In this document: positions 7,334 to 15,468 of the stretch, piece by piece
Numbering within the stretch: position 1 is the stretch's first letter
How the letters are laid out: each line of letters begins with the position of its first letter
Assembly: GCF_003625485.1 (NCBI RefSeq)
Contig: NZ_RAIR01000005.1
Span: forward strand, 124,001-188,000
Direction: 5' to 3'
DNA: 64,000 nucleotides
Origin: Butyrivibrio sp. CB08
Lineage (GTDB): Bacteria; Bacillota; Clostridia; Lachnospirales; Lachnospiraceae
The notes under the pieces: model-generated
The model's database searches: none
Told to the model about the DNA's origin: nothing
What the model saw: only the letters and a program-made list of their open reading frames with translations
Program-made: the position numbers and the translations under genes

Positions 7334-8776
7334 TTGAGTTATAGATTAAACGTTCCCTTTAGAGAAAAGGATGAGGCTAAGGCCCTTGGCGCTAAGTGGA
7401 ACTGGGAAGGCAAGTACTGGTACTGCAACGCCTTAACTGACGAGCTTAAGCGCTGGTACGATGGCCCGGAGGATGGGACAGTAGAAGCCGGCGCAGATAT
7501 GGCTAAAACGCCATCTTCTCTCGCCTCGAAGTCATCAGATACCGGAAAAGAGTCTTCTCCAGACGATCCATACGCCAAATACAAGACCGTTTCTGAGATC
7601 AACTACCTGATCACAGACCAGTTCGAGATGAATCCGGCCTTCAGAAACATCCTTGTTAAGGGAGAAGTCACCAACTACAAAGGCCCAAATGCTGGCAATT
7701 ACTACTTCCACATCAAGGATGAGAAATCTCTTTTATCCTGCATATTGTGGAGAAGCACCGCTGCGACTGCCCTTAAATTCGAGCTTGAAGCCGGCAAACA
7801 GGTTGCCATAGCGGGAAGCCTTAACTATTCAGAAAAAAGCGGAAAAACTAACCTTATAGTTCGCCAGATCGCCGATATTGGCGCTGGAGAGGCCAATCTT
7901 AAGTATTTAGAGCTTAAAGCCAAGCTTGAGGCAGAAGGTCTTTTTGCTCCTGAGCATAAAAAGCCTATACCCAAATTCCCAAAGCAGGTGGGTATTGTAA
8001 CCTCCAAGAACGGGCAGGCCAGAAACGACATTGAGAAGGTTGCGAAAAAGAGAAATCCCTACATTCAGCTTGTTTTGTACCACGTAAATGTACAGGGCGT
8101 AAACGCTGTAAGTACCATCCTTCAGGGTATCAAGGTGCTGGACGATATGGGGCTTGATACCATTATCGTGGGACGAGGCGGAGGATCAGACGAAGAGCTT
8201 ATCGCTTATAACGACGAATCCCTGGCTAGAGCTGTTTATGAGGCTAAAACCCCCATTATTTCAGCTGTTGGACATGAGGGCAACTGGTCCCTTATAGATT
8301 ATGTTTCAGATAAAAGGGCAGCAACCCCTTCAGAAGCGGCAGAGGAAGCGGTTCCGGATATCATGACAACTATCCATCACCTTGAGCAGCTTCGTAAGGG
8401 AATATCCGACAACATGAGAAGCCGCCTAAACGAGAGAAAGCTCCTTTTACAGACCCAGAAGGCCAAGCTTGAAGGCCATGACCCTGTGCGGCTGTTAAAA
8501 GAAAGAAAAGAGAAGTTATCAGTTCTCTCAGATGGGCTAAGGCAAAAGATTCTTGTGATCTACGAAGTTAAAAAGAACCGCTGCAAGGTCCTTATTACAG
8601 AGCTTCACGGTCTTTCACCTACAGCCAAGCTTGTCAGGGGCTTTGGATATATCACAACGGAAGATAAGCCTGTAGTTAGCGTTGATGACGTCAAAAAGGG
8701 CGATCCTGTAACCATCAGGATCCACGACGGTCAGATCAATACTACAGTTACAGGAACAGAGAAAATATCAGATTAA
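7334..8776 (+). CDS. xseA: Exodeoxyribonuclease VII large subunit with N-terminal DUF5710
   Basis: 480 residues from a TTG start (ACGGAG 7 bases upstream). XseA is the catalytic subunit of exonuclease VII, degrading single-stranded DNA. Residues ~85-175 form the OB-fold (VKGEVTNYKG), ~185-330 the Exonuc_VII_L core with GIVTSKNGQARNDI, VGRGGGSDEELIAYND and SAVGHEG, and then a long coiled coil. Unusual is the first ~45 residues, LNVPFREKDEAKALGAKW then YWYCN, which match the DUF5710 pattern found in primase- and plasmid-type proteins; normal XseA starts at the OB-fold. A Ser/Pro/Asp-rich linker joins the two. xseB follows 11 bases later. Confidence 0.93.
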   Translation: MSYRLNVPFREKDEAKALGAKWNWEGKYWYCNALTDELKRWYDGPEDGTVEAGADMAKTPSSLASKSSDTGKESSPDDPYAKYKTVSEINYLITDQFEMNPAFRNILVKGEVTNYKGPNAGNYYFHIKDEKSLLSCILWRSTAATALKFELEAGKQVAIAGSLNYSEKSGKTNLIVRQIADIGAGEANLKYLELKAKLEAEGLFAPEHKKPIPKFPKQVGIVTSKNGQARNDIEKVAKKRNPYIQLVLYHVNVQGVNAVSTILQGIKVLDDMGLDTIIVGRGGGSDEELIAYNDESLARAVYEAKTPIISAVGHEGNWSLIDYVSDKRAATPSEAAEEAVPDIMTTIHHLEQLRKGISDNMRSRLNERKLLLQTQKAKLEGHDPVRLLKERKEKLSVLSDGLRQKILVIYEVKKNRCKVLITELHGLSPTAKLVRGFGYITTEDKPVVSVDDVKKGDPVTIRIHDGQINTTVTGTEKISD

Positions 8777-8787
8777 AGGAGCATAAA

Positions 8788-8985
8788 ATGGCAGAGAATC
8801 AGGAATTTAACATAGATGAGGCTTTGACACAACTTGAAGAGATAAACAAGAAGCTTTCAGCCAAGGATATTTCCCTCGACGACTCAATAAAGCTTTATAA
8901 TGAAGGTACGATCCTTGCTACAAAGTGCCAGGAGCATCTTGCTGGAGTTGAGAAAGAGCTCCAGATAATAAATGACAATAATTAA
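8788..8985 (+). CDS. xseB: Exodeoxyribonuclease VII small subunit
   Basis: 65 residues of two acidic helices with the XseB signature (FNIDEALTQLEEI, then a run ending LDDSIKLYNEGT). XseB binds the coiled coil of XseA and is needed for an active, regulated exonuclease VII. AAAGGAG lies 6 bases before the ATG and xseA ends 11 bases upstream, so the pair is co-translated. Length is slightly short but normal for Firmicutes. The ispA gene often found next is replaced here by mgsA. Confidence 0.93.
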   Translation: MAENQEFNIDEALTQLEEINKKLSAKDISLDDSIKLYNEGTILATKCQEHLAGVEKELQIINDNN

Positions 8986-9006
8986 TTACTGATCAAGGAG
9001 GCATAA

Positions 9007-9477
9007 ATGTCAGAAACAATCACACTAACCATTAAAAAGCAGAAAAACATCGCGCTTATTGCCCACGATGGCAAGAAAGCTGAGCTTATAAACTGGTGCA
9101 AGGACAATGCAGAAGTATTAAAGAAGCACTTTTTATGCGGAACAGGCACTACAGCAAGGATGATCACAGATGCTACAGATCTTCCTGTTCGCGGCTATAA
9201 CTCAGGTCCTCTTGGTGGAGATCAGCAGATCGGAGCCAAGATCGTAGAAGGAAAGATCGACTTCGTAATCTTCTTCTCAGATCCTCTTACAGCAGCGCCT
9301 CATGACCCTGATGTAAAGGCTCTTATGAGAATAGCTCAGGTGTACGATATACCTTTTGCAAACAACAAAGCTACAGCAGATTTCCTCATCCATTCAACAT
9401 TTATGGATGAAGAGTATGACCACGATGTAATCAACTTTAAACAGAACATAGAGCACAGAGCAGAGACACTTCTTTGA
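9007..9477 (+). CDS. mgsA: Methylglyoxal synthase
   Basis: 156 residues, matching MgsA, which converts dihydroxyacetone phosphate to methylglyoxal and phosphate as a bypass of lower glycolysis. IALIAHDGKK opens the fold, CGTGTTA binds phosphate, SGPLGGDQQIG carries the catalytic Asp, and FFSDPL followed by HDPDVKAL carries the second Asp and His. AAGGAGGC sits directly upstream at a good distance. It follows xseB by 21 bases and precedes a GGDEF gene by 22, so the four genes may be one transcript. Confidence 0.95.
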   Translation: MSETITLTIKKQKNIALIAHDGKKAELINWCKDNAEVLKKHFLCGTGTTARMITDATDLPVRGYNSGPLGGDQQIGAKIVEGKIDFVIFFSDPLTAAPHDPDVKALMRIAQVYDIPFANNKATADFLIHSTFMDEEYDHDVINFKQNIEHRAETLL

Positions 9478-9499
9478 TTTGATCAGGAAAGGGAACTGA

Positions 9500-10912
9500 A
9501 TGTCTGTCAATAAAAGGCCTCTAAAAAAGAGTATTTTTATCAGCAGCGCTATCTTCTTTATCTTCTTGTGTCTGGTCCTAAGTATCTTAACTTACACCAG
9601 TTACACAAGGTCTCTTTATCATGCATATGAGCTTCGTATGACCGATATCATCGAGTATGTGGAGAGCCATATGGATATTGAGGACCTTTCAAACTGCGTG
9701 GATACAGGCGTTGAGTCAGAGAAGTACGCGGAGCTGATGGACTTTATGGACAGCATTATGGATGATTTCGACATTCATTTCCTCTATATCGTCCGCCCTA
9801 TAAGCGCCGAGACCCCCACAGTTATGATGAATATCCTATCTGCGGATACTCATCTGGGAAGACAGACAGATCCTGACGGACTGACCTTAAATTACATGAT
9901 CGAGGATGGCTACGAGCCTCAGTACCTTAAGCTCTACATGGATGCCATGGAAAGTGAGGGGATAACCTTCTTTAAGGACTTTAGTGACTGGGGATATGAC
10001 TACACTGGAGTTAAGCCCCTTATCAATGCAAGAGGGGAGAAATTTGCTCTTTTATGCGTAGATATCGAGGTTTCTGATCTTAGAAGTACCATTCGCGAGT
10101 ATATGATCGTAAACGTAGTCCTCATCGTCATTCTGGGATTTTTGTTTATTCTTTTCTTCATTGCATGGGCTAACAGGAACATCACAGAGCCTATAACCAA
10201 GCTTGAGAAGAGCGTAGTCTCTTTTGCTGAGAGAAGTCACGAGCAAAAGGATCCAGACAAGCTTTCCTATGATGATCCACATATCATGACCCACAATGAA
10301 GTTGAGTCCCTTTCAAACGCTGTGGCACAGATGTCCAGCGACATGAGAGCTTACGTAAAGAGCATTTTAGATGCCGAGGGACAGGTGGAAGACATGAAGA
10401 GCCAGGTGATCCAAATGGATACTGTGGCTTATCAGGATGCCTTAACTCACGTTAAGAACAAGGCCTGGTACGACAAGACCAAGGCCAGAGTTGATGAAGA
10501 TATCATAAACGGAAAGGCAAAGTTTGCCATCCTCATGATCGATCTTAATAACCTAAAGAAGGTCAATGATACTTATGGTCATGAGCACGGAGATGAGTAT
10601 ATCTCCGGCGCCTGCCATCAGATCTGTATAATTTACAGTCATTCTCCTGTTTTCAGGATTGGCGGCGATGAGTTTGTAGTTCTTTTGGAAAATCAGGATT
10701 ATGACCACAAGGATCAGCTTCTTACGGCCCTCAGGGCATCCTTTGAGGCGTCATCTATCGACGAAGACAGAGAACCCTGGGACAGATACTCTGCAGCCAC
10801 TGGAATGGCCATATTTGACGAAGAAAATGATGTTTCAATGGATGATGTATTTAAGAGAGCGGATACACTGATGTATCAGAACAAGCTTGAGTCCAAGATG
10901 GCCAGGGAATAA
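9500..10912 (+). CDS. Membrane-bound GGDEF diguanylate cyclase
   Basis: 470 residues. A helix at about 13-35, an extracytoplasmic sensor of ~160 residues and a second helix at about 200-222 are followed by a HAMP-like segment, a short coiled coil and a GGDEF domain (from ~315) with RIGGDEFVVLL near 386. The DxLT equivalent is reduced to YQDALTHVKNK. No RxxD inhibitory site is seen five residues before GGDEF, so product inhibition may be weak. It would make c-di-GMP in response to an external signal; the HD-GYP protein at 34 kb could be the opposing hydrolase, as inference. Confidence 0.9.
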   Translation: MSVNKRPLKKSIFISSAIFFIFLCLVLSILTYTSYTRSLYHAYELRMTDIIEYVESHMDIEDLSNCVDTGVESEKYAELMDFMDSIMDDFDIHFLYIVRPISAETPTVMMNILSADTHLGRQTDPDGLTLNYMIEDGYEPQYLKLYMDAMESEGITFFKDFSDWGYDYTGVKPLINARGEKFALLCVDIEVSDLRSTIREYMIVNVVLIVILGFLFILFFIAWANRNITEPITKLEKSVVSFAERSHEQKDPDKLSYDDPHIMTHNEVESLSNAVAQMSSDMRAYVKSILDAEGQVEDMKSQVIQMDTVAYQDALTHVKNKAWYDKTKARVDEDIINGKAKFAILMIDLNNLKKVNDTYGHEHGDEYISGACHQICIIYSHSPVFRIGGDEFVVLLENQDYDHKDQLLTALRASFEASSIDEDREPWDRYSAATGMAIFDEENDVSMDDVFKRADTLMYQNKLESKMARE

Positions 10913-11043
10913 ATTATTTTTCCGTAAAAAGAAAAATAACCTCCCAAAAACTCTGAAATAGTCATGTAACACTTTAAATACCTGAAGTATACTGTCAATA
11001 TATAAAGCAGTTGAGTTTTCAAAGTTATATGGAGGTTAGTGAT

Positions 11044-11268
11044 ATGAATAAAAAGTTGTACAGAAGTAACGACAGAAAAATCTTTGGAGTATGCGGCGGT
11101 GTTGCCGAGTACTTTGGAATTGATCCTCTTATCGTTAGAATCATCTGGGTCATTTTTGCTTTATCAGGTGGAAGCGGAGCTATCTTTTATCTGATAGCAG
11201 CGCTCATTATGGATAACAGACCTGATTATGTCAGCAGATACGATAATAACAACGACCAGAATAGCTGA
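11044..11268 (+). CDS. PspC-domain protein
   Basis: 74 residues with the PspC fold: KKLYRSNDRKIFGVCGGVAEYFGID, read here as a basic start, the FGVCGGVAEYF motif, then a hydrophobic helix at about 33-57 with GSGAIFYLIAAL. PspC proteins are small membrane proteins tied to envelope-stress responses. GGAGG at 11031-11035 lies 8 bases before the ATG chosen; a TTG 33 bases upstream is in frame but has no ribosome site. A polar Asn/Asp-rich tail ends the protein. Its stop is immediately adjacent to the stop of a tiny minus-strand ORF. Confidence 0.85.
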   Translation: MNKKLYRSNDRKIFGVCGGVAEYFGIDPLIVRIIWVIFALSGGSGAIFYLIAALIMDNRPDYVSRYDNNNDQNS

Positions 11269-11361
11269 TTATTTCTCTTCCTTTTCTTTCTCCAGCTGCT
11301 GGATGAGCTTATCGATCTCAGCCTGTGATAATAATACATTTCCGTTTGATTCGTTAGCCAT
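11269..11361 (-). CDS. 30-residue protein resembling the FliM N-terminal motif
   Basis: A minus-strand ORF of 30 codons with a good ribosome site (AGAGAGGG, 8 bases before the ATG). Its centre, VLLSQAEIDKLIQ, closely resembles the LSQEEIDALL motif at the N-terminus of the flagellar switch protein FliM, the segment that binds phosphorylated CheY; a Lys/Glu helix ends the protein. It is convergent with the PspC gene, the two stops abutting. A possible promoter lies upstream (TTCCAA, 17 bases, TATAAC on the minus strand). Whether it is translated is not proven, and no flagellar gene is nearby. Confidence 0.5.
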   Translation of the reverse strand: MANESNGNVLLSQAEIDKLIQQLEKEKEEK

Positions 11362-11523
11362 TTGGTAAACCCTCTCTCCCTCAAATATTTTCACCAGAGA
11401 TAGTTATATCATAGGCCAGTAGCGATTGGAATAGATTTTCCAGCTATAATTACCTGTTTTGAAATAAAGAAACAAAATGTAAATGATTACACTGAAATTA
11501 AGCAAAAGGTAGTCAGCTAAATA
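11362..11523. other. Intergenic stretch between the mini-ORF and the M42 peptidase gene
   Basis: 162 bases of AT-rich DNA holding the presumed promoter and leader of the 30-codon minus ORF and the 3' end of the M42 peptidase transcript. I see no convincing terminator or further ORF. Confidence 0.4.
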
Positions 11524-12570
11524 TCATAAAGCATAAGCGATCAGAAGCCGTAAGACGTTCTCAGCACCGTCCTTATGGCTTCTTTCATATCCATGGGAAG
11601 CATAAACACCAGCGCCGATAAGGCCGTGCTTGAGGTCGTTTCCAGCGCCTAGAGTAGCTTCTACGTCACTTCCGTAGTGAGGATAGATATCTACAGCGTA
11701 GTCAGCGCCGCTGTCTTTGGCAGCCTTGATAAGGCCCTGGACTATAGGATAGCTGTAAGGGCCGCCACTGTCCTTGGCGCAGATAGATACCTGCTTTTCT
11801 GTGCAGGTAAGACCTTCACCTACGCAGCCCATGTCGACAGAAATGGCTTCTGTACAGCCTTCTGGAACGTTTCCGCATCCGCCGTGGCCAACCTCTTCAA
11901 AAACAGTGATATGAGCGTAAAGAGCGCGCTTTGGAGTAATCTTGTTGTCCTTGATGTACTTGGCAAGGCCAAGAAGGATTCCAACGCTGAGCTTATCGTC
12001 AAGGAAGCGGGATTTGATGTATCCGCTCTTAGTTACTCTTACATTTGGCTCAAAGCAGACAACATCGCCTACTGAGATGCCAAGCTTCTCTGTATCTTCT
12101 TTTGTCTTTACATCCTCATCAAGAACAACTTCACAGTTTTCCCAGGTGCGCTTTGTATCGTTATAGTCGCCATTTACATGGATAGAAGCGTTGTTGAGCT
12201 GGAAAGTTCCCTCGTAGATGCCATCAAACTTGGTAACGACGCGGACATTCTCTGTCTCTGCGTTATTTGGGTTCATTCCACCAAGGTTTGTAAGCTGAAG
12301 TCTTCCGTTAGACTTGATGGTAGCAACCATTCCGCCAAGAGTATCTGTGTGTGCCTCTAAAAGAAGACCATCTTTCTTGTTTTTGCCTGTAAGATCAACA
12401 ACTACGCCGCCCTTATTGGTGATGTGAGCCTTAAAGCCGAGGCTCTCGAACTCCTTTTTTACCCATGCGCAGGCCTCTTCTGTGTAGCCTGTAGGGGAAT
12501 CGATGTTAAGAAGGTCAGTAGTCTCTTTTACAATAAAATCAGTATATTTCTTGAGATTTATCTTTTTCAT
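11524..12570 (-). CDS. M42-family metallopeptidase (glutamyl/deblocking aminopeptidase type)
   Basis: 348 residues of the M42 zinc aminopeptidase family, cytoplasmic enzymes that trim peptides in large tetrahedral complexes. EAHTDTLGG near residue 73 gives the first metal His and its partner Asp, FEEVGHGG near 220 the catalytic Glu pair, VDMGCV near 246 a further Asp, and SHGYERSH near 328 the last His. GAGC before the ATG is a modest ribosome site. The gene is single, between the minus mini-ORF and the divergent aldose epimerase gene. Exact peptide preference is not predictable. Confidence 0.88.
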   Translation of the reverse strand: MKKINLKKYTDFIVKETTDLLNIDSPTGYTEEACAWVKKEFESLGFKAHITNKGGVVVDLTGKNKKDGLLLEAHTDTLGGMVATIKSNGRLQLTNLGGMNPNNAETENVRVVTKFDGIYEGTFQLNNASIHVNGDYNDTKRTWENCEVVLDEDVKTKEDTEKLGISVGDVVCFEPNVRVTKSGYIKSRFLDDKLSVGILLGLAKYIKDNKITPKRALYAHITVFEEVGHGGCGNVPEGCTEAISVDMGCVGEGLTCTEKQVSICAKDSGGPYSYPIVQGLIKAAKDSGADYAVDIYPHYGSDVEATLGAGNDLKHGLIGAGVYASHGYERSHKDGAENVLRLLIAYAL

Positions 12571-12700
12571 AGTGAAAAGCTCCTTTACTGGTCAATAATT
12601 CTAGAGAAAAGTATAGCACAACAGGGCAGAAAGTGGTCATAAACGTGGTACAATTATTGTATGGCACGTAAATCGCATCTTGGATCTGGAGGTAACGAAC

Positions 12701-13576
12701 ATGATCTATGAGCTTAAAAACGAGGAAATCACAGTAAAGATCTCGGATCACGGCGCAGAGCTTAAGTCCATTACCAGGAATTATGATGGAAGAGAGTACC
12801 TTTGGCAGGCGGATCCTGCGTATTGGGGCAGGACATCACCAGTTCTTTTCCCGGTTGTAGGCTGCTATTATGGCAAGGAATCAAGATATAAGGGCAAGAC
12901 TTACAGTATGGGCCAGCACGGCTTTGCCAGAGATATGGATTTCGAGCTTGTGGAAGAGACTTCAGACAGCATAGAGTTTAAGCTTGTCGACGCTCCAGAG
13001 ACTCATGAGAAGTACCCATTTGCCTTTGAGCTTCGCTGTGGATACAAGCTTACGGGAAAAGAGATCCAGGTTATCTGGAAGGTTACTAATACAGATAGCG
13101 AGACGTCTTTCTTCTCAATTGGTGCCCATCCAGCGTTCCTGTGCGACATGGATAATGACGTACTTAAGCTTGAAAAGGAAGGTGAGGCCCCAAGTGCCAT
13201 CCGCACCAACGTGGTAGCTCAGGACGGAAGCGGATGTCTTTCAGACAGGACAAAAGAGTTCTCACTGATCGGCGGAATCCTTGGAATGAGCGATGAACTG
13301 TTTGCTGAGGATGCCCTTGTAATAGAGCATAAGCAGATAGATACAATAAGTATTGTAGATGGAAGAGGAAATGCCTTTGTAAAGGTAAGCTTTGATACTC
13401 CTCTTGTAGGTGTGTGGTCACCAGTTGGCAAACATGCGCCATTTGTCTGCATCGAACCCTGGTATGGAAGGTGCGACAGAGTGGGATTTTCCGGAGATAT
13501 TTCAGAGCGTGAGTATGGTAATAAGCTTGATCCTGGAGAGGAATTTAAGGCAAGTTACTATATAGAAATTAAATAA
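12701..13576 (+). CDS. Aldose 1-epimerase family protein (LacX-like)
   Basis: 291 residues of the galactose-mutarotase-like fold. QHGFARDMDF near residue 78 and SIGAHPAFL near 145 carry the conserved histidines, and CIEPWYGRCD near 252 the glutamate side of the active site. The LacX subgroup often acts on phosphorylated or unknown hexoses, so substrate is left open. The start at 12701 follows GGAGG by 8 bases; an in-frame TTG at 12680 is rejected. It has its own promoter region shared with the divergent M42 gene and ends at a strong terminator. Confidence 0.88.
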   Translation: MIYELKNEEITVKISDHGAELKSITRNYDGREYLWQADPAYWGRTSPVLFPVVGCYYGKESRYKGKTYSMGQHGFARDMDFELVEETSDSIEFKLVDAPETHEKYPFAFELRCGYKLTGKEIQVIWKVTNTDSETSFFSIGAHPAFLCDMDNDVLKLEKEGEAPSAIRTNVVAQDGSGCLSDRTKEFSLIGGILGMSDELFAEDALVIEHKQIDTISIVDGRGNAFVKVSFDTPLVGVWSPVGKHAPFVCIEPWYGRCDRVGFSGDISEREYGNKLDPGEEFKASYYIEIK

Positions 13577-13602
13577 CAAACGATATTTATATATACTAAA
13601 AA

Positions 13603-13625
13603 AGCCGCAACCATGCGGCTTTTTT
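13603..13625 (+). terminator. Terminator after the aldose epimerase gene
   Basis: AGCCGCA-acca-TGCGGCT with five T after it and five A before it. Confidence 0.85.
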
Positions 13626-13680
13626 GTTGTTTATAGAGCTGTGATTTGGATATAAATTTACGATTTTTCAAAAATACTGC

Positions 13681-13709
13681 TTGACACATAATACTATGCG
13701 ACATATAGT
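13681..13709 (+). promoter_or_regulatory. Promoter of the padR operon
   Basis: TTGACA at 13681-13686 and TATAGT at 13704-13709 are separated by exactly 17 bases. The operator of the same operon overlaps the spacer and the -10 box. Confidence 0.8.
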
Positions 13710-13713
13710 ATTA
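13689..13713 (+). promoter_or_regulatory. Operator-like inverted repeat, probable PadR site
   Basis: TAATACTAT (13689-13697) and ATAGTATTA (13705-13713) form a perfect 9-bp inverted repeat with a 7-base centre, covering the -10 box. The first gene downstream is a PadR regulator, a family that commonly represses its own operon through such AT-rich palindromes. Confidence 0.7.
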
Positions 13714-13732
13714 CGTGACAGGAGGTATTGAG

Positions 13733-14050
13733 ATGGAAAATCAAATGAAAAGAGGACTCCTTGACGTATGTGTCCTCGCTGCCATCAAAATTGAAGACTC
13801 CTACGGATATCAAATCGTAAAAGACATGAGCTCTTTCGTGGAGATTTCCGAGTCAACTCTTTACCCTATTCTGCGAAGGCTTGAAAACCAGCAGCTGCTC
13901 ACCGTCCGGACCGCTGAGCATAATGGGCGACTTAGAAAGTATTACCACATAACACCAGCAGGCCTGGATAGACTTAAGGCTTTTGAAGAAGAATGGAAAG
14001 AACTCAAACAGATTTACGAGTTTGTTACGAGGGAGGAAAAACATGAATAA
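13733..14050 (+). CDS. PadR-family transcriptional regulator
   Basis: 105 residues, the short s2-type PadR with one winged helix and a C-terminal dimer helix. KRGLLDVCVLAAI opens the fold, SESTLYPILRRLE is the recognition helix, and YHITPAGLDRL the wing. GGAGG at 13721-13725 lies 7 bases before the ATG chosen; an in-frame GTG at 13715 is less likely. Its 3' end overlaps the start of the DUF1700 gene by 8 bases. The operon PadR-DUF1700-DUF4097 is a recurring arrangement in Firmicutes, usually linked to envelope stress, and the operator upstream suggests autoregulation. Confidence 0.92.
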   Translation: MENQMKRGLLDVCVLAAIKIEDSYGYQIVKDMSSFVEISESTLYPILRRLENQQLLTVRTAEHNGRLRKYYHITPAGLDRLKAFEEEWKELKQIYEFVTREEKHE

Positions 14051-14642
14051 GGCAGAATTTACACAGCAGCTTCAAACTAGTCTGATCGGCCTTTCTCAGG
14101 AAGATATAAACAGGTCGGTAGACTATTATACAGAGATGATAGATGACCGCGTTGAAGATGGTATGACCGAGGAAGATGCAGTAGCAGCCCTTGGCAGCAT
14201 CGCTGAGATCAGATCTAAGATTCTCGAAGAAGTACCAATTACCAAGATTGTAAAAGAAAAGATAACACCAAAGAGATCATTTAGCGCAGGAGAGATCATT
14301 CTTTTGGTCCTGGGATTCCCATTGTGGCTCCCACTTCTGCTTACAGCAATAATTGTTGGCCTGGTGCTCTATATGACATTCTGGATCATCATTCTTTCAC
14401 TTTATGTTGTTGATTTTTCAGTGTTTATATCAGGCATTGCATCGATCATAGTAGCTATCGTACAGCCCGCGGGATTTTTCCAGGGCATGTGGTTTGCCGG
14501 ATGCGGAATTGCTGCTATCGGAATCGCAATATTGCTATTTTTTGGATTTAACCAGATTACAAAGGGCATGCTCTTTTTGAGTAAGAGAATTGGCCTTGGA
14601 ATCAAAAAATTGTTTGTGGGAGGTAGAACAGATGAGACTTGA
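14043..14642 (+). CDS. DUF1700 (HAAS-domain) membrane protein
   Basis: 199 residues. The N-terminal ~65 residues (FTQQLQTSLIGLSQEDI, YTEMIDDRVEDGMTEEDAV) form the helical HAAS/DUF1700 domain that partners PadR-type regulators; three hydrophobic segments follow at about 82-110, 115-140 and 150-175. GGGAGG 6 bases before 14043 fixes the start inside the end of padR, and its own 3' end overlaps the next gene by 11 bases, so the three genes are translationally coupled. Thought to relay a membrane signal or to serve as cofactor for the DUF4097 protein; function not established. Confidence 0.85.
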   Translation: MNKAEFTQQLQTSLIGLSQEDINRSVDYYTEMIDDRVEDGMTEEDAVAALGSIAEIRSKILEEVPITKIVKEKITPKRSFSAGEIILLVLGFPLWLPLLLTAIIVGLVLYMTFWIIILSLYVVDFSVFISGIASIIVAIVQPAGFFQGMWFAGCGIAAIGIAILLFFGFNQITKGMLFLSKRIGLGIKKLFVGGRTDET

Positions 14643-15423
14643 GAAAAAGATCACGATCCTGGTTGCGATCGTTTTAGTTATCGTAGGTGGTTTAATGGCT
14701 TCATTTGCAGTAAAGGCTATGGGAAATGACTTTTCCCAGCTTATATATACAGAAGAATATGAGAAAAAGACATTTGATATCACAGAAGATTTTGAGGATA
14801 TCAAGGTAGAGCTCCTTTCCGGAGACCTTCAGGTTCTTCCATCAACTGATAATAAAGCTCATTTTATCGGATTTGAGAATGAAAAAGACAAGTTTACAGT
14901 AGATGTTCGCGGAACAGAGCTTGTTATCTCAGAAAAAGAGAATTTCAAATGGACAGACCATATCATGGTAAATTATCAGCCAAGGAAGCAGGTTCTTTAT
15001 CTTCCAAAGGCTGAGTACAGAGACTTTGTGATCTCAACTGGAAGCGGAGATATAGATATTCACGACAGATTCACTTTTGCAGAGCTTGAGATTGGGGTAG
15101 GAAGCGGAGATGTTGATCTTGATAACATTCTTTCCAAGGAGAGACTTAAGGTTAAGACAGGTTCTGGACAGATCGATCTTACAAAGTGCGACGCAGCTTC
15201 AATGGAGCTTAAGAGCGGAAGCGGAGATATCAGATTTACATCCTGTGAAGGCATGAATATTGAGATCTCAACCGGAAGCGGAGATGTAAGCGGCTCATTC
15301 AGGACAGCTAAGAGCTTTGATGCACACTCTGGTTCAGGAGACGTAAGGGTTCCATCAGATGGAAATGGTGGAAACTGCAAGATCAGATGCGGAAGCGGAG
15401 ATATTGATGTACATATTGGTTAA
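14632..15423 (+). CDS. DUF4097 beta-strand-repeat protein
   Basis: 263 residues. One N-terminal membrane helix (about 6-28) is followed by an extracytoplasmic beta-solenoid made of seven short repeats built on S/G-x-GSGDI/V-D (for example STGSGDIDI, GVGSGDVDL, KTGSGQIDL, KSGSGDIRF), typical of the DUF4097/DUF4098 family. GGGAGG about 7 bases upstream lies within the overlapping DUF1700 gene. The repeats are in the protein and only loosely in the DNA. It is the last gene of the PadR operon and probably acts outside the membrane, perhaps as an adhesin-like or signalling scaffold. Confidence 0.88.
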   Translation: MRLEKKITILVAIVLVIVGGLMASFAVKAMGNDFSQLIYTEEYEKKTFDITEDFEDIKVELLSGDLQVLPSTDNKAHFIGFENEKDKFTVDVRGTELVISEKENFKWTDHIMVNYQPRKQVLYLPKAEYRDFVISTGSGDIDIHDRFTFAELEIGVGSGDVDLDNILSKERLKVKTGSGQIDLTKCDAASMELKSGSGDIRFTSCEGMNIEISTGSGDVSGSFRTAKSFDAHSGSGDVRVPSDGNGGNCKIRCGSGDIDVHIG

Positions 15424-15434
15424 TTGGACTTTAA

Positions 15435-15468
15435 GGCTACACTTCTAACCGGAGTGTAGTCTTTTTTT
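15435..15468 (+). terminator. Terminator of the PadR-DUF1700-DUF4097 operon
   Basis: GGCTACACT pairs with AGTGTAGTC (9 bp, one G-U), followed by seven T. Confidence 0.82.

Noticed and set aside
10917..10940. Terminator after the GGDEF gene
   Set aside because: TTATTTTTC and GAAAAATAA can pair, but the stem is all A/T and has no T tail on the + strand, so I did not list it.
15040..15420. Tandem DNA repeat in the DUF4097 gene
   Set aside because: The repeats are at protein level (GSGD/I-type strands); the DNA varies and the pattern is the normal beta-solenoid of the family.
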